The position numbers and the translations under genes were made by a program. The notes beneath the pieces are model-generated. The model was given only the letters and a program-made list of their open reading frames with translations. It had not been told where the DNA came from and searched no databases. Below are positions 17,724-26,560 of a DNA stretch of 64,000 nucleotides, piece after piece; the first letter of the stretch is position 1, and the number at the start of each line of letters is the position of its first letter. The stretch is from UBA1664 sp964531715 (GTDB lineage Bacteria > Pseudomonadota > Alphaproteobacteria > Micavibrionales > UBA1664): positions 34,690-98,689 of the forward strand of contig CAZHEE010000005.1 in the NCBI GenBank assembly GCA_964531715.1. The letters are read 5' to 3'.

Positions 17724-20700
17724 ATGACGGCAGAAAATCAAAAAAATATAGACATAAGCTATAAAAATGAAAATGCTCAAGAGAAGCCTGAAACGCTTAA
17801 TCATTTTCGGTATCACTATAAACCGTCCGAAGCGCCGCATTACGATCGTGAGGATGAGCCGGATACTATTATTGCTCAACCATCAAAACCGCCTTTACGC
17901 CTCAAAAGAAGCTTGAGCCAGAAACTTGTTAAATCGATCATTATGGCTCTCTCATTAGTCTGGGTTGCCATTTGTGTCGCCTTTTTTATTATGGATAGTG
18001 GCTTTGCCATGCAAACACCTTATGAAACAGGGCTGTTCTTGGCGGGCATGTGCATGCCCCTGGCATTTTTATGGATGATAATGTCTTACCTTCAACGCAA
18101 TCGCGATATGCAATTTTATGCCGAGACTTTGCGAGCAGAAATGTATCATCTATTCTTCCCGTCCGAGGATGACAGCGAAAATGTGAATAAAGATATTGAG
18201 CGTATGGCGTTGCAGGCGGCAGAGCTGGCCGCAGCATCAAAGGCCGCCATGCAATCCATCCGCAAAACACGTCAAGGGCTTCGTATGGAAATTCGCGAAT
18301 TTGCGGGATTTGCCAAAAAAACCGAGACTTATATTTCAAGCTTGTCTGAGACACTTGTTAAACGCGCAGAGAATGCTGAATCGCTCTTTTCGACCTTGGA
18401 TGAGCGTTTGCAAACGATTGAAGGCCGATCTGATAAGGCGGTGACTATATGGGATGATGCGTCCGCTCGCATGGTAGAACGCGCGGCGGATATTGAGGCA
18501 ACGCTTGAAAACAGCGCGGATCGCATTGTTCACATGGCGGCGCAAGCTGAACAAAAAGGCTTGTCTATACGCGCTAATCTTGATGAGACAATCATTACTT
18601 TCGACCAGACGCTGAATAACGGTGCTGATCGTATTATGGCAGGGCAAGACGCATTTAAAGCGCAACTGGATGGCTTTAAGCAAGCGGCCAATGATATCGG
18701 GCAGGAAGTTACGCGCATTGACACGATGATGGGTGACCATGTTGATAGCTTGCGCAATGTTACAGGGCAATCGGTTGAGACAATTACAAATGCAACCTCT
18801 CAAGTCACACAAGAGGCGAGTATTTTGGAAGAGTATACAAACCGCCTGACAGCGCAAGCGGATCACATGACAGATGGCTTAAAAAATGTCATGGAGACTA
18901 TGGAACAAAATGCAAGCGAAACACTTGAGCGGATTGAGGATGTTCAAATGCGTGTCAGCGATAATGTGAGCATTCTGGATACGACCTCGCTTCACTTGAT
19001 TGACCAGTCCAAAAAGCTTGAACGCTCAACATCTCTGATTGAAAAGACTTTTGATACATTACGGAGCGAGATTGCGAATGACACGCATCGCACGGTTGAG
19101 GCTATTGAGAAAACGGTAAACCTTACGATAGAAAAATCAGCCGAAGCAACACAAGAAATGCTCAGTATGATCGAAGCTAACCAAGCGCATGTACAATCGC
19201 TTGCGGATGCCAAGGAAGAGCATGTTTCATATGCCGAAACTTATTTGAATACGCTGCAACAAACATATGAAGTAATTCAAAATCATACCGTTGTAGCAGT
19301 TGAAGAGAGCGAAAAACTTTATCATACACTTGATACTAAAACCGAGTTGTTAAAGTCGGAATCTGTGCAACTTGCCGATCAGATTAAGGCTGTTACTGAA
19401 ACGCTTCATTATCCGCTTGATTTGGTGAGTGATGCAGTCGCGCAAGTCGATAATAAGCATGAAGCCATTAATCAAACATTGCAAAACCGCATTAGTGATT
19501 TGAGTGAGGCAGGGGATAAGGCCGCCGATATTATTCAAACAATCAGGCAGGATTTGCACACGCAAACGACTGAAATCTCAACGCTTTCCGGTACTCTTAT
19601 CACACATTCTAAAACCCTTAATCAGCAGCTCGCCGAAAATAAAAAGCTTATCGGTGAAACGATTGATGCAAATATGAATGACGTTACACGCTATATTGAG
19701 GATATTGCGGATAAAAGCGGGCAAATTTCGATGAGTAGCTTTAATATTGTCAAGCATGTCGGGGATGCGAGTGAGGCTCTGTCTCAAGCTAGACAAGATT
19801 TTGATATAATGTTTAATCATGCAACCACATCAATGGATGAGGCAAGGAGTGACTTTGTTACACAAACCGATAACGTCGTTTCAAAAATGAACGCCATCAC
19901 AGACATAACACGTGAAACGACTTTGCAGATTAGCCAAGCGGCGCAAGAGATTGAGCCTGTTTATAAGACAATTGAAAATGGCTCCCGCGCGGCGATGAGC
20001 GAGCTTCTCCATATTCAGGATGGTTATAATGACTTATCAGATTTGTCTTTCAATCGCATGAATGAGGCCGCGAATTTATTTGATGAAAAACTCTCTCAAA
20101 TTCAGTCAGGTTCTAAACAAGCACGTGAGTCACTCAACATAATTGGCAGCAGCATTAAAGATAATCTAAATGATATTGAGTTATCCGCGGATAAGGCGCA
20201 CGGGAAAATGCAAAAGCTGTCCTCCGCCATCAAAACGCAAGGTGATGATATTAATTTGCTCAGTGACCATGTGCTTGCCAAAATCGGCGGAACACAAAAA
20301 ATTCTTCATGGGCATTTGCAGGATTTATCAGTTTCTATCGGGCTTGCCGTCACTCAAATTGAGGAAGCCGGCGACAAGTTTGGCGACCAATCGGTGCGTA
20401 TGCGACAGGATGCGGATATGATTGCCTCCGCCTTTGTTGAGGCCGGTGATTATATTGAGGCAAAAACTGACTCGCTTAAAAAGACATCGGTCAAAATGTC
20501 CGAATTCTGTGGCGCGATTGCATCCGATATTCACGATACCATTCAACATCTTGAGAAGAATAGCCGTGGCGCAATCCATGAAATGAGCCAAGCTTCAGCG
20601 CAATTTGTTGAACAATCAAAAGAAATGGATAGTGTTTTGACCTTATCAGTCAATAATTCAAAAGAAGGCTTTATCACTCTTCGGAATGAAGTCAAACAGC

Positions 20701-21356
20701 TATCCGATGAGACAGTGCAATCGGTTTCCTTCGTTAATGATGCCAATCACGAATTGTTAAAAACAGTAAATGAAGTCGGCAGTCAAGCGAAGTCGGTAAT
20801 GACCTGCCTTGATATCTCGAAAGACAGTCTGGCTGAGCAATCTGCGCACTATCTTGCGGTTTTGAATAAGTCTGCCAATTTTGCGGAGCAAACAAGCGCG
20901 ATTTTTACATCCCAAACGGATAATTTGATTAAGGCATCCAAGCTTGCGACTGATAAAATCGCTGACATCAGAGCAGGGGAACTGGAGGCGGGACGCGAAA
21001 CTTTCCTGAATGCAACACGGTTTGTGATGGAAAGCCTGCATTCCCTTTCGGTTGATGTTGTACGCACATTGGATGGCGATATTCAAAGTCGTGACTGGAA
21101 GGCTTATCAAAATGGTGATATCGCCATTTTCACCGGAAAACTTGTTGAGCGTTTGGATCAAATACGATCAGATATGGTGCGTCATAAATATGCAGAGGAT
21201 CATGATTTCCGAAGCTATGTTCAGAAGTTTATCCGACAATATGAAGATGTGCTCACCCAGGCCGATACGGTTGACCGTGGTGCGGTTTTGGGAACTGTGT
21301 TCGTGGCATCAGATATCGGTAAAATTTATCGTTTTTTATGCACGATCAAAGGCTGA
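17724..21356 (+). CDS. Large membrane-anchored coiled-coil protein
   Basis: 1210-residue protein. The first about 65 residues are cytosolic and charged. Two transmembrane helices follow (about 75-95, SIIMALSLVWVAICVAFFIM, and about 105-125). From about 140 to 1120 it is an almost uninterrupted helical coiled coil with irregular repeats of patterns like AEATQEMLSMIE, resembling chemoreceptor or apolipoprotein-type helices, but no methylation signature is evident. The last about 90 residues form a compact domain (DIAIFTGKLVERLDQIR ... VDRGAVLGTVFVASDIGKIY). I recall this end from large uncharacterised alphaproteobacterial proteins. The plan (two helices plus long coil) resembles polarity scaffolds such as TipN; that is an analogy, not homology shown here. 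Confidence 0.8.
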   Translation: MTAENQKNIDISYKNENAQEKPETLNHFRYHYKPSEAPHYDREDEPDTIIAQPSKPPLRLKRSLSQKLVKSIIMALSLVWVAICVAFFIMDSGFAMQTPYETGLFLAGMCMPLAFLWMIMSYLQRNRDMQFYAETLRAEMYHLFFPSEDDSENVNKDIERMALQAAELAAASKAAMQSIRKTRQGLRMEIREFAGFAKKTETYISSLSETLVKRAENAESLFSTLDERLQTIEGRSDKAVTIWDDASARMVERAADIEATLENSADRIVHMAAQAEQKGLSIRANLDETIITFDQTLNNGADRIMAGQDAFKAQLDGFKQAANDIGQEVTRIDTMMGDHVDSLRNVTGQSVETITNATSQVTQEASILEEYTNRLTAQADHMTDGLKNVMETMEQNASETLERIEDVQMRVSDNVSILDTTSLHLIDQSKKLERSTSLIEKTFDTLRSEIANDTHRTVEAIEKTVNLTIEKSAEATQEMLSMIEANQAHVQSLADAKEEHVSYAETYLNTLQQTYEVIQNHTVVAVEESEKLYHTLDTKTELLKSESVQLADQIKAVTETLHYPLDLVSDAVAQVDNKHEAINQTLQNRISDLSEAGDKAADIIQTIRQDLHTQTTEISTLSGTLITHSKTLNQQLAENKKLIGETIDANMNDVTRYIEDIADKSGQISMSSFNIVKHVGDASEALSQARQDFDIMFNHATTSMDEARSDFVTQTDNVVSKMNAITDITRETTLQISQAAQEIEPVYKTIENGSRAAMSELLHIQDGYNDLSDLSFNRMNEAANLFDEKLSQIQSGSKQARESLNIIGSSIKDNLNDIELSADKAHGKMQKLSSAIKTQGDDINLLSDHVLAKIGGTQKILHGHLQDLSVSIGLAVTQIEEAGDKFGDQSVRMRQDADMIASAFVEAGDYIEAKTDSLKKTSVKMSEFCGAIASDIHDTIQHLEKNSRGAIHEMSQASAQFVEQSKEMDSVLTLSVNNSKEGFITLRNEVKQLSDETVQSVSFVNDANHELLKTVNEVGSQAKSVMTCLDISKDSLAEQSAHYLAVLNKSANFAEQTSAIFTSQTDNLIKASKLATDKIADIRAGELEAGRETFLNATRFVMESLHSLSVDVVRTLDGDIQSRDWKAYQNGDIAIFTGKLVERLDQIRSDMVRHKYAEDHDFRSYVQKFIRQYEDVLTQADTVDRGAVLGTVFVASDIGKIYRFLCTIKG

Positions 21357-21401
21357 AATCTTAACTTTTAAGATACTTTAAAACCCTATACTATATTTTA
21401 T

Positions 21402-21470
21402 TGTCACCCTGAACTTGTTTCAGGGTCTGGATGGAGTTTGTGTAGATCCTGAAATAAATTCAGGATGACA
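21402..21470. repeat. Palindromic repeat, TCATCCTGAACTTG family, copy 1
   Basis: Inverted repeat starting TGTCACCCTGAACTTG, with an inner hairpin (TGAACTTGTTTCAGG), and ending ATTCAGGATGACA. A second copy is at 40216-40279. It sits between the coiled-coil gene and the HAD gene and could act as a transcript end or mRNA-stability hairpin. Confidence 0.8.
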
Positions 21471-21508
21471 GCTTTTGGTTAAGAAAAACAAGTTTGTATT
21501 AGGGTTTT

Positions 21509-22441
21509 ATGATTACAAAAGACGGCGTCAAAATCAGTGAAGGCATATCGGGATTATCGGACAGCTATCAAGGCTTCCTGATTGATCAATTCGGTGTGTT
21601 GCATAATGGTGAGGCACTATTTCCAGAGACGTTAGAAACGCTACGGCATCTAAAGGCAAGGCATAAACAAATTATCTTGATATCAAATTCGGGTCGCATG
21701 GCCGCACAAAATATTCAACAGCTTGAGGCGATGGGGCTAACGCAAGATTATTACGATAATATTGTCACCTCGGCCGAGGCAACGCGGCAAAATCTTGATA
21801 AACCTGAAGACAGCCTGTTTAAAAATATCGGTAAAAAATGCTATCTGATGTCGCGGAAAGGCAATACCTATCTGATTGATGATTTAAAAGCCATAGAACA
21901 AACCGTTAATTTGAATGAGGCTGATTTCATTCTATTGACAGGCTCTGATGCGCCTGAGAAAACTTTTGAAAATTATTATGATGCAATTTTGAAGGAAGCC
22001 TCGCGTCTCAACATTAAAATGATATGCGCCAACCCTGAAAAAACGATGACAATTCAAGGACAGCAACATTTCGGCAGTGGTGAGATTGCAAGACGATATG
22101 AAGAGGTCGGCGGCGTTGTAACCTATATCGGCAAACCATTTCCGGCCTTATTTCAACATGCATTGAAACTGTTTGATAATTTATATCCTTCGCAAGTTTG
22201 TGTCATTGGCGATTCCTTTGCGGCGGATATGCGCGGCGCACGCTATCTCGATTTGGATTGCGCACTCATCGCAAGCGGTATGCATAGCGGTTCTTTTTCT
22301 AAAGTCTCCAACACAAATGATATTTCTAAGATGCTGTCGCTGCTTGGTAAAAATCATGGCGTGATGCCGACTTATTTCGTGCCGCGCTTTCACTGGGGGA
22401 AAGACCTTCCCGATCGAAAGAATAAATTGCGGAAAAGCTGA
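21509..22441 (+). CDS. HAD-superfamily class IIA-like hydrolase
   Basis: 310-residue phosphatase-like protein of the TIGR01459 type common in alphaproteobacteria. Motif I is LIDQFGVLHNG, where the second Asp of the usual DxD is replaced by Phe, as in the DVWGVLHDG form of the family. Motif II is ISNSGR, the Lys motif is YIGKPFP, and motif IV is GDSFAADMRGA. The large inserted cap between motifs II and III is the class IIA layout. Substrate is unknown; it may act on a sugar phosphate or nucleotide. Confidence 0.85.
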   Translation: MITKDGVKISEGISGLSDSYQGFLIDQFGVLHNGEALFPETLETLRHLKARHKQIILISNSGRMAAQNIQQLEAMGLTQDYYDNIVTSAEATRQNLDKPEDSLFKNIGKKCYLMSRKGNTYLIDDLKAIEQTVNLNEADFILLTGSDAPEKTFENYYDAILKEASRLNIKMICANPEKTMTIQGQQHFGSGEIARRYEEVGGVVTYIGKPFPALFQHALKLFDNLYPSQVCVIGDSFAADMRGARYLDLDCALIASGMHSGSFSKVSNTNDISKMLSLLGKNHGVMPTYFVPRFHWGKDLPDRKNKLRKS

Positions 22442-22517
22442 CATCTCATTTACTTATCCACATGTTATAATTGCTTTTATACATACACACTTGCGGGCAT
22501 AATGTGACTCACATGAA

Positions 22518-23324
22518 ATGGTTGCAATGCGTTTTCCCGTTTTATTTCATCTATCTGCGCTGACGATTTTACTGTCTTGTACGCCCGTTAATAATCAGGG
22601 TGGTGATGATATGGTTGTTGATGGTAATCAGGCAGTTAACCCAAATGTACTATATAAACTACCTCTAGCGCAGGAGCGGGGTATGAACACCTCAATCATG
22701 GATGATCGTCTTCGCACTATGGTGAATGAGGCAAGCGATATTGAAAAACAGGTTGAGATGCTGGTCAATCGTCTTCACAGTTTGCGTGATGATATTGCAG
22801 GCCTAGAGCTCGTTGAAAAAGTGAGCGTCAAAGCCGATTTGGAGCCTTCTATACAGCAAGCAACGGCACAACCCGCAAGCCTAATTGTTGATAACATAGT
22901 TAATGATTTGGCAAAGCCTGCTATTGAGCCAGAACCTGTGATCGCTAAACCTGAACCGCAAATTATACAGCCTGTAAAAAAAGCCGCATCAAAACCGCAA
23001 AAACTGATGACCTCAAATAAAGAAGGTATTTTTAATGTCCGCCATGGCATTCATGCGGATAAGACACGGCTTGTGTTCGATATTAATGGTTCAACCATAC
23101 ATAATATGCAATTTGATGAAGAGGTGGGCATTGTCACGCTTACACTTCCCGAAACAAAATGGGTTGCGGCTTCTGGTGAGGTTTTTAATAAAGGTCGCAT
23201 TTCTGGCTACGAAGCAAAAAATACAGGGGCAGGGACAATCATCGCAGTCGGCTTGAACAAGGCAAGGAAAGCCGAAATTTTTGCGCTTCAAAGCCCGTCA
23301 CGGTTGGTGCTTGATATTTATTAA
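22518..23324 (+). CDS. AMIN-domain-like envelope lipoprotein
   Basis: 268-residue predicted lipoprotein. The N-terminus MVAMRFPVLFHLSALTILLSC ends in a lipobox (LLSC) with Cys at about 21. A short coiled coil lies around 70-100 (MVNEASDIEKQVEML), a Pro/Glu/Lys linker around 125-165, and a C-terminal AMIN-like beta domain from about 170 (KTRLVFDIN ... SRLVLDIY). AMIN domains bind peptidoglycan or target proteins to the division site. It converges on ybgC with a four-base overlap of the 3' ends. Confidence 0.75.
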   Translation: MVAMRFPVLFHLSALTILLSCTPVNNQGGDDMVVDGNQAVNPNVLYKLPLAQERGMNTSIMDDRLRTMVNEASDIEKQVEMLVNRLHSLRDDIAGLELVEKVSVKADLEPSIQQATAQPASLIVDNIVNDLAKPAIEPEPVIAKPEPQIIQPVKKAASKPQKLMTSNKEGIFNVRHGIHADKTRLVFDINGSTIHNMQFDEEVGIVTLTLPETKWVAASGEVFNKGRISGYEAKNTGAGTIIAVGLNKARKAEIFALQSPSRLVLDIY

Positions 23325-23716
23325 GCAAGAATAGCCATTAATCTTTCGGGAATGCGAACGGCTTTGCCTGTTTTAACATCAACGCAAACCAGTTTTACCA
23401 TGAGGGTTGCTAGCGGCTGATCCTCACGATTCACAACTTGTTTCATTAAGAAAGATGTGCGCCCTGTCTCCTCAATCGTGCTTGTGACGGTGAGTAAATC
23501 TTCTAACCGCGCCATCGCGGTATAGTTAATGTCGATATGGCGAACAACGATAACGATGTCATATTCTTCACGAATATCAAAATTGGTGAGACCTGCATCG
23601 CGCATCATTTCTGTCCGCGCACGTTCAGCAAACTTTAGATAATTTGCGTGATAGACAATCCCTCCCGCGTCAGTGTCTTCGTAATAAATGCGGATGTTAA
23701 AATTGTGACTTTTCAT
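23321..23716 (-). CDS. ybgC: YbgC-type acyl-CoA thioesterase
   Basis: 131-residue hot-dog-fold thioesterase. The signature YYEDTDAGGIVYHANYLKF holds the catalytic Asp. In many proteobacteria ybgC follows ruvB and precedes tolQ; here ruvB is upstream as expected but no tolQRAB-pal genes follow. Start at the ATG ending 23716. Confidence 0.93.
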   Translation of the reverse strand: MKSHNFNIRIYYEDTDAGGIVYHANYLKFAERARTEMMRDAGLTNFDIREEYDIVIVVRHIDINYTAMARLEDLLTVTSTIEETGRTSFLMKQVVNREDQPLATLMVKLVCVDVKTGKAVRIPERLMAILA

Positions 23717-23804
23717 GAAAAGCTTTTAGCATGGTTTGATAAAATATTTAAACGCAAAGTTTTCTATGTGTCATTGCGGCAAAGACCTCAATTCAGTAAA
23801 CTTT

Positions 23805-23880
23805 AATCGCAGAGTTATAGAGTAAGAGGAGTTCATTCTTTTATCTCTCAGTGTTCTCTGTGTACTCCGTGGTTAAAAAA
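23805..23880. repeat. AATCGCAG-family repeat, best copy
   Basis: About 75 bases from AATCGCAGAGTTATAG to GTACTCCGTGGTTAAAAA. Related, more decayed copies lie at about 11808-11870 (same strand) and 17361-17430 (opposite strand), all in intergenic spacers. Function unknown. Confidence 0.6.
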
Positions 23881-23948
23881 CTGATTGTTTATGGGTTTCT
23901 GCGCTCTTATTACTTACTCGCAATGACAATGGATTTTTTATCCGTAGC

Positions 23949-24968
23949 TTAAAAAAGACCATCATCCGTAACAGGTGCAATTAACCCTAAATGTTTGTAG
24001 GCTTTTTCGGTCACGGTACGCCCTCTGGGTGTACGCTGAATAAGCCCTTGCTGGAGTAGATAAGGCTCGATCACATCCTCAAGCACATCGCGCTGTTCTG
24101 ATAATGCCGCGGCGAGGGTATCCAGCCCGACCGGTCCGCCTTTGTAATTCTCAATTATGATTGAGAGATAACGGCGATCCATATTATCCAGACCAAAACC
24201 ATCAATATCAAGCTGTCGCAACGCTTTGTCAGCGATTTCTGAAGAAATAACCTCAACATTCGCCACTTGGGCGAAATCACGAACACGGCGGATGAGCCGC
24301 CCTGCAATCCTCGGCGTTCCACGGCATCGTGATGCAATTTCCGCGGCGCCGCTCTCATCCAATGTTACATTCAGAAGAGAAGCCGAACGGCTGATAATTT
24401 TTTGCAATTCATCAGGCGTATAAAATTCGAGCCTGAGCGGTATGCCGAAACGGTCACGCAAAGGGTTGCTCACCATGCCACTGCGCGTTGTTGCGCCGAT
24501 AAGCGTGAAAGCCGGCAGCTCAATTTGAACCGAGCGTGCGGCAGGGCCCTCCCCAATCACAATATCAAGCTTCCCATCCTCCATCGCGGGATAGAGGATT
24601 TCCTCAACAGCAGGATTAAGCCTGTGAATCTCATCAATGAACAACACATCAAAGTCTTGAACATTTGTAAGGATCGCCGCCAAATCGCCTGCGCGTGCAA
24701 TCACCGGCCCTGAGGTGGCCTTAAAACCAACGCCAAGCTCCTTCGCAACGATTTGTGCCAAAGTTGTTTTCCCTAAACCTGGCGGCCCATGAAGCAGAAC
24801 ATGGTCGAGGGCTTCCTGCCTTGCGCGTGCCGCCTGAACAAAGACAGAGAGATTGGCTTTTAATTTCTTCTGCCCTGTAAAATCGGCAAGCGATTGCGGG
24901 CGGAGCGCGGGGTCTTCCCGTTCTCCCGCCGCTAATTCTCTGTTTAAATCTTCTACGCGCTCTTGCAT
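23949..24968 (-). CDS. ruvB: Holliday junction branch-migration helicase RuvB
   Basis: Hexameric AAA+ motor that drives branch migration with RuvA, 339 residues from the chosen start. Walker A is GPPGLGKTTLAQI, Walker B is FIDEIHRL, sensor 1 is IGATTRSG, the arginine finger is in NPLRDRFG, and the C-terminal winged helix ends with RTPRGRTVTEKAYKHLG. The start MQERVEDLN at 24968 overlaps the upstream acetyltransferase stop by one base (TAATG); a longer frame would run into that gene and is rejected. Ribosomes finishing the acetyltransferase may reinitiate here. Confidence 0.96.
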   Translation of the reverse strand: MQERVEDLNRELAAGEREDPALRPQSLADFTGQKKLKANLSVFVQAARARQEALDHVLLHGPPGLGKTTLAQIVAKELGVGFKATSGPVIARAGDLAAILTNVQDFDVLFIDEIHRLNPAVEEILYPAMEDGKLDIVIGEGPAARSVQIELPAFTLIGATTRSGMVSNPLRDRFGIPLRLEFYTPDELQKIISRSASLLNVTLDESGAAEIASRCRGTPRIAGRLIRRVRDFAQVANVEVISSEIADKALRQLDIDGFGLDNMDRRYLSIIIENYKGGPVGLDTLAAALSEQRDVLEDVIEPYLLQQGLIQRTPRGRTVTEKAYKHLGLIAPVTDDGLF

Positions 24969-25375
24969 TAGGCTAACAAATTTTCCAATCGTTTCATAAA
25001 ATAATGCTGAGTGTGTTTTCCCGCAAAATTCGGTAAGGTACAAAATTCTACAAAGCCGCATTTTTTATAAAAACGAGGAGCTTGGAATGATAATGTAGAA
25101 GCAATAATTTTATTTGCCCCATGTGCCTTTGCAAAATTTTCTGCTTCTTGCATTAATTGTGTGGCAATACCTTGATTTCTTTTCTCGACAATTAAGTTAT
25201 TAATTTCGAAAGTATCCCAAGCAATATGACCATCGAGGCCACCTAAAAATTTACCATTTTCAGTGGCTTGAAATATAACAGGTTTATAATTGACCTTTGG
25301 TTCAAAATGGTTGTTATAATCTTCTAATTTCCTAAGTATACGATCATCAGCCTGATTCAGTTTTTCAATATTCAC
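24968..25375 (-). CDS. GNAT-family N-acetyltransferase inserted between ruvA and ruvB
   Basis: 135-residue acetyltransferase. The acetyl-CoA-binding segment VEKRNQGIATQLMQEAE (pattern RxxGIA) and the C-terminal APRFYKKCGFVEF are typical of GNAT. It starts with GTG overlapping the ruvA stop by four bases (GTGA) and its stop overlaps the ruvB start, so it is fully coupled to both. It is more AT-rich than its neighbours. ruvA and ruvB are normally adjacent. Substrate unknown. Confidence 0.85.
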   Translation of the reverse strand: MNIEKLNQADDRILRKLEDYNNHFEPKVNYKPVIFQATENGKFLGGLDGHIAWDTFEINNLIVEKRNQGIATQLMQEAENFAKAHGANKIIASTLSFQAPRFYKKCGFVEFCTLPNFAGKHTQHYFMKRLENLLA

Positions 25376-25986
25376 GCGGATAGCTCCTTCAATCCTTGTT
25401 TAATCAATGTACCAAGGTCGGCATCATCGGTCAGATTTTGCTTCGCGCGGTTAATGGCTATCATGGCCTCGCTGCGACCATAGCCAAGATTGACGAGAGC
25501 AGAAAGAGCTTCGGCGATGTCATCATTATTATTATTCGGAAGAGCAATATCTCTTGTACCATGGGTGGCTGGTGATAAATCGATATTTGCGGTTTTGCCT
25601 TTCAGTTCGGTAACTATGCGTGTAGCAAGCTTAGGTCCGACGCCATCGGCTTGGGAAAAGACCGCCTTATCCTGCGCGGCGATGGCGAGCGATAAATCAT
25701 TCGGGCTTGCCACTGATAAAATGGCGAGCCCGACTTTTGCGCCGACCCCTTGAACCTTGGTCAGGATGGTGAACCATTCCTGTTCCAACGCATCTGCAAA
25801 TCCGTAAAGATGAATATGATCCTCACGCACATGGGTTTCGATGAGGACAGAAGTGCTATCGCCAATGTTCCCGATTTTGCCTAGAGTTCGCGAACTGGCA
25901 AAGACGATGTAGCCAACGCCATGCACATCCAGCAATAGCCTGTTGGACTCTATCGCATCAATTTTACCTGTCAATTTTCCGATCAT
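25372..25986 (-). CDS. ruvA: Holliday junction DNA-binding protein RuvA
   Basis: 204-residue protein with an N-terminal OB fold (MIGKLTGKIDAIE), two central helix-hairpin-helix motifs (VQGVGAKVGLAIL and ADGVGPKLATRIV) and a C-terminal domain III that contacts RuvB (ALVNLGYGRSEAM). It forms the tetramer that holds the four-way junction. It follows ruvC after a 57-base gap that contains a small tandem repeat. Confidence 0.95.
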   Translation of the reverse strand: MIGKLTGKIDAIESNRLLLDVHGVGYIVFASSRTLGKIGNIGDSTSVLIETHVREDHIHLYGFADALEQEWFTILTKVQGVGAKVGLAILSVASPNDLSLAIAAQDKAVFSQADGVGPKLATRIVTELKGKTANIDLSPATHGTRDIALPNNNNDDIAEALSALVNLGYGRSEAMIAINRAKQNLTDDADLGTLIKQGLKELSA

Positions 25987-25995
25987 TTCTGGTCT

Positions 25996-26026
25996 TTGGT
26001 TATTAGTTATTGGTTATTGGTTATTA
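25996..26026. repeat. Short tandem repeat of TTGGTTA-like units between ruvC and ruvA
   Basis: Four tandem imperfect units of TTGGTTATTAG/TTGGTTA lie in the small gap between ruvC and ruvA. Such tracts change length easily by slippage; this one is in the leader of ruvA. Confidence 0.5.
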
Positions 26027-26043
26027 GAGTAATATTATTCATT

Positions 26044-26538
26044 CTAATCACCAACCGCCAATGCCCAATTACTAACACAATGATGCGCGTGGCAAATAGC
26101 AATGGCGAGCGCGTCTGCCGCATCGGCAGTTTTAAAGTCAGCCTTAGGCAATAATATTTTCACCATCATCTGAATCTGTTTTTTATCCGCATGCCCTGCA
26201 CCGACCACCGATTTCTTGATTTTATTGGCTGAGTACTCCGCAACTTCCAGACCCGCGCGGGCAGGAGCAAGGAACGCCACCCCCCTTGCCATGCCAAGCT
26301 TTAAGGATGAAGAGCCGCTCTTATTAATGAATGTTTCCTCAATCGCGGATGTGTTTGGGTTATAAAGCGTGATGACTTTCGCAAGTTCGCTGTCTATAAC
26401 ATTGAGCCGTTCCGTCATACTTGCTTTTGCATGGGGTTTGATAACGCCGCTGGCGATATAGCTTAGCACGCTGTCACGCTTTTCAATAATGCCCCAGCCT
26501 GTATTATTCAATCCCGGGTCGATGCCAATTATTCTCAT
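26044..26538 (-). CDS. ruvC: Holliday junction resolvase RuvC
   Basis: 164-residue endonuclease that cuts Holliday junctions symmetrically. Active-site acids are visible: Asp in GIDPGLNNTGWG at the N-terminus, Glu in AIEETFINKS near 67, and the Asp pair in TADAADALAIAICH near 140. It lies 22 bases after yebC, in the standard yebC-ruvC-ruvA-ruvB order. Confidence 0.96.
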   Translation of the reverse strand: MRIIGIDPGLNNTGWGIIEKRDSVLSYIASGVIKPHAKASMTERLNVIDSELAKVITLYNPNTSAIEETFINKSGSSSLKLGMARGVAFLAPARAGLEVAEYSANKIKKSVVGAGHADKKQIQMMVKILLPKADFKTADAADALAIAICHAHHCVSNWALAVGD

Positions 26539-26560
26539 GAAAACGAGTGTAACGTGTTCT

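Noticed and set aside
23949..25061. RuvB with a 31-residue N-terminal extension
   Set aside because: The extension lies within the acetyltransferase gene in another frame; MQERVEDLN at the TAATG overlap is the normal start.
25996..26026. TTGGTTA tandem units as a CRISPR array
   Set aside because: The units are too short, without spacers, and no cas genes are near.
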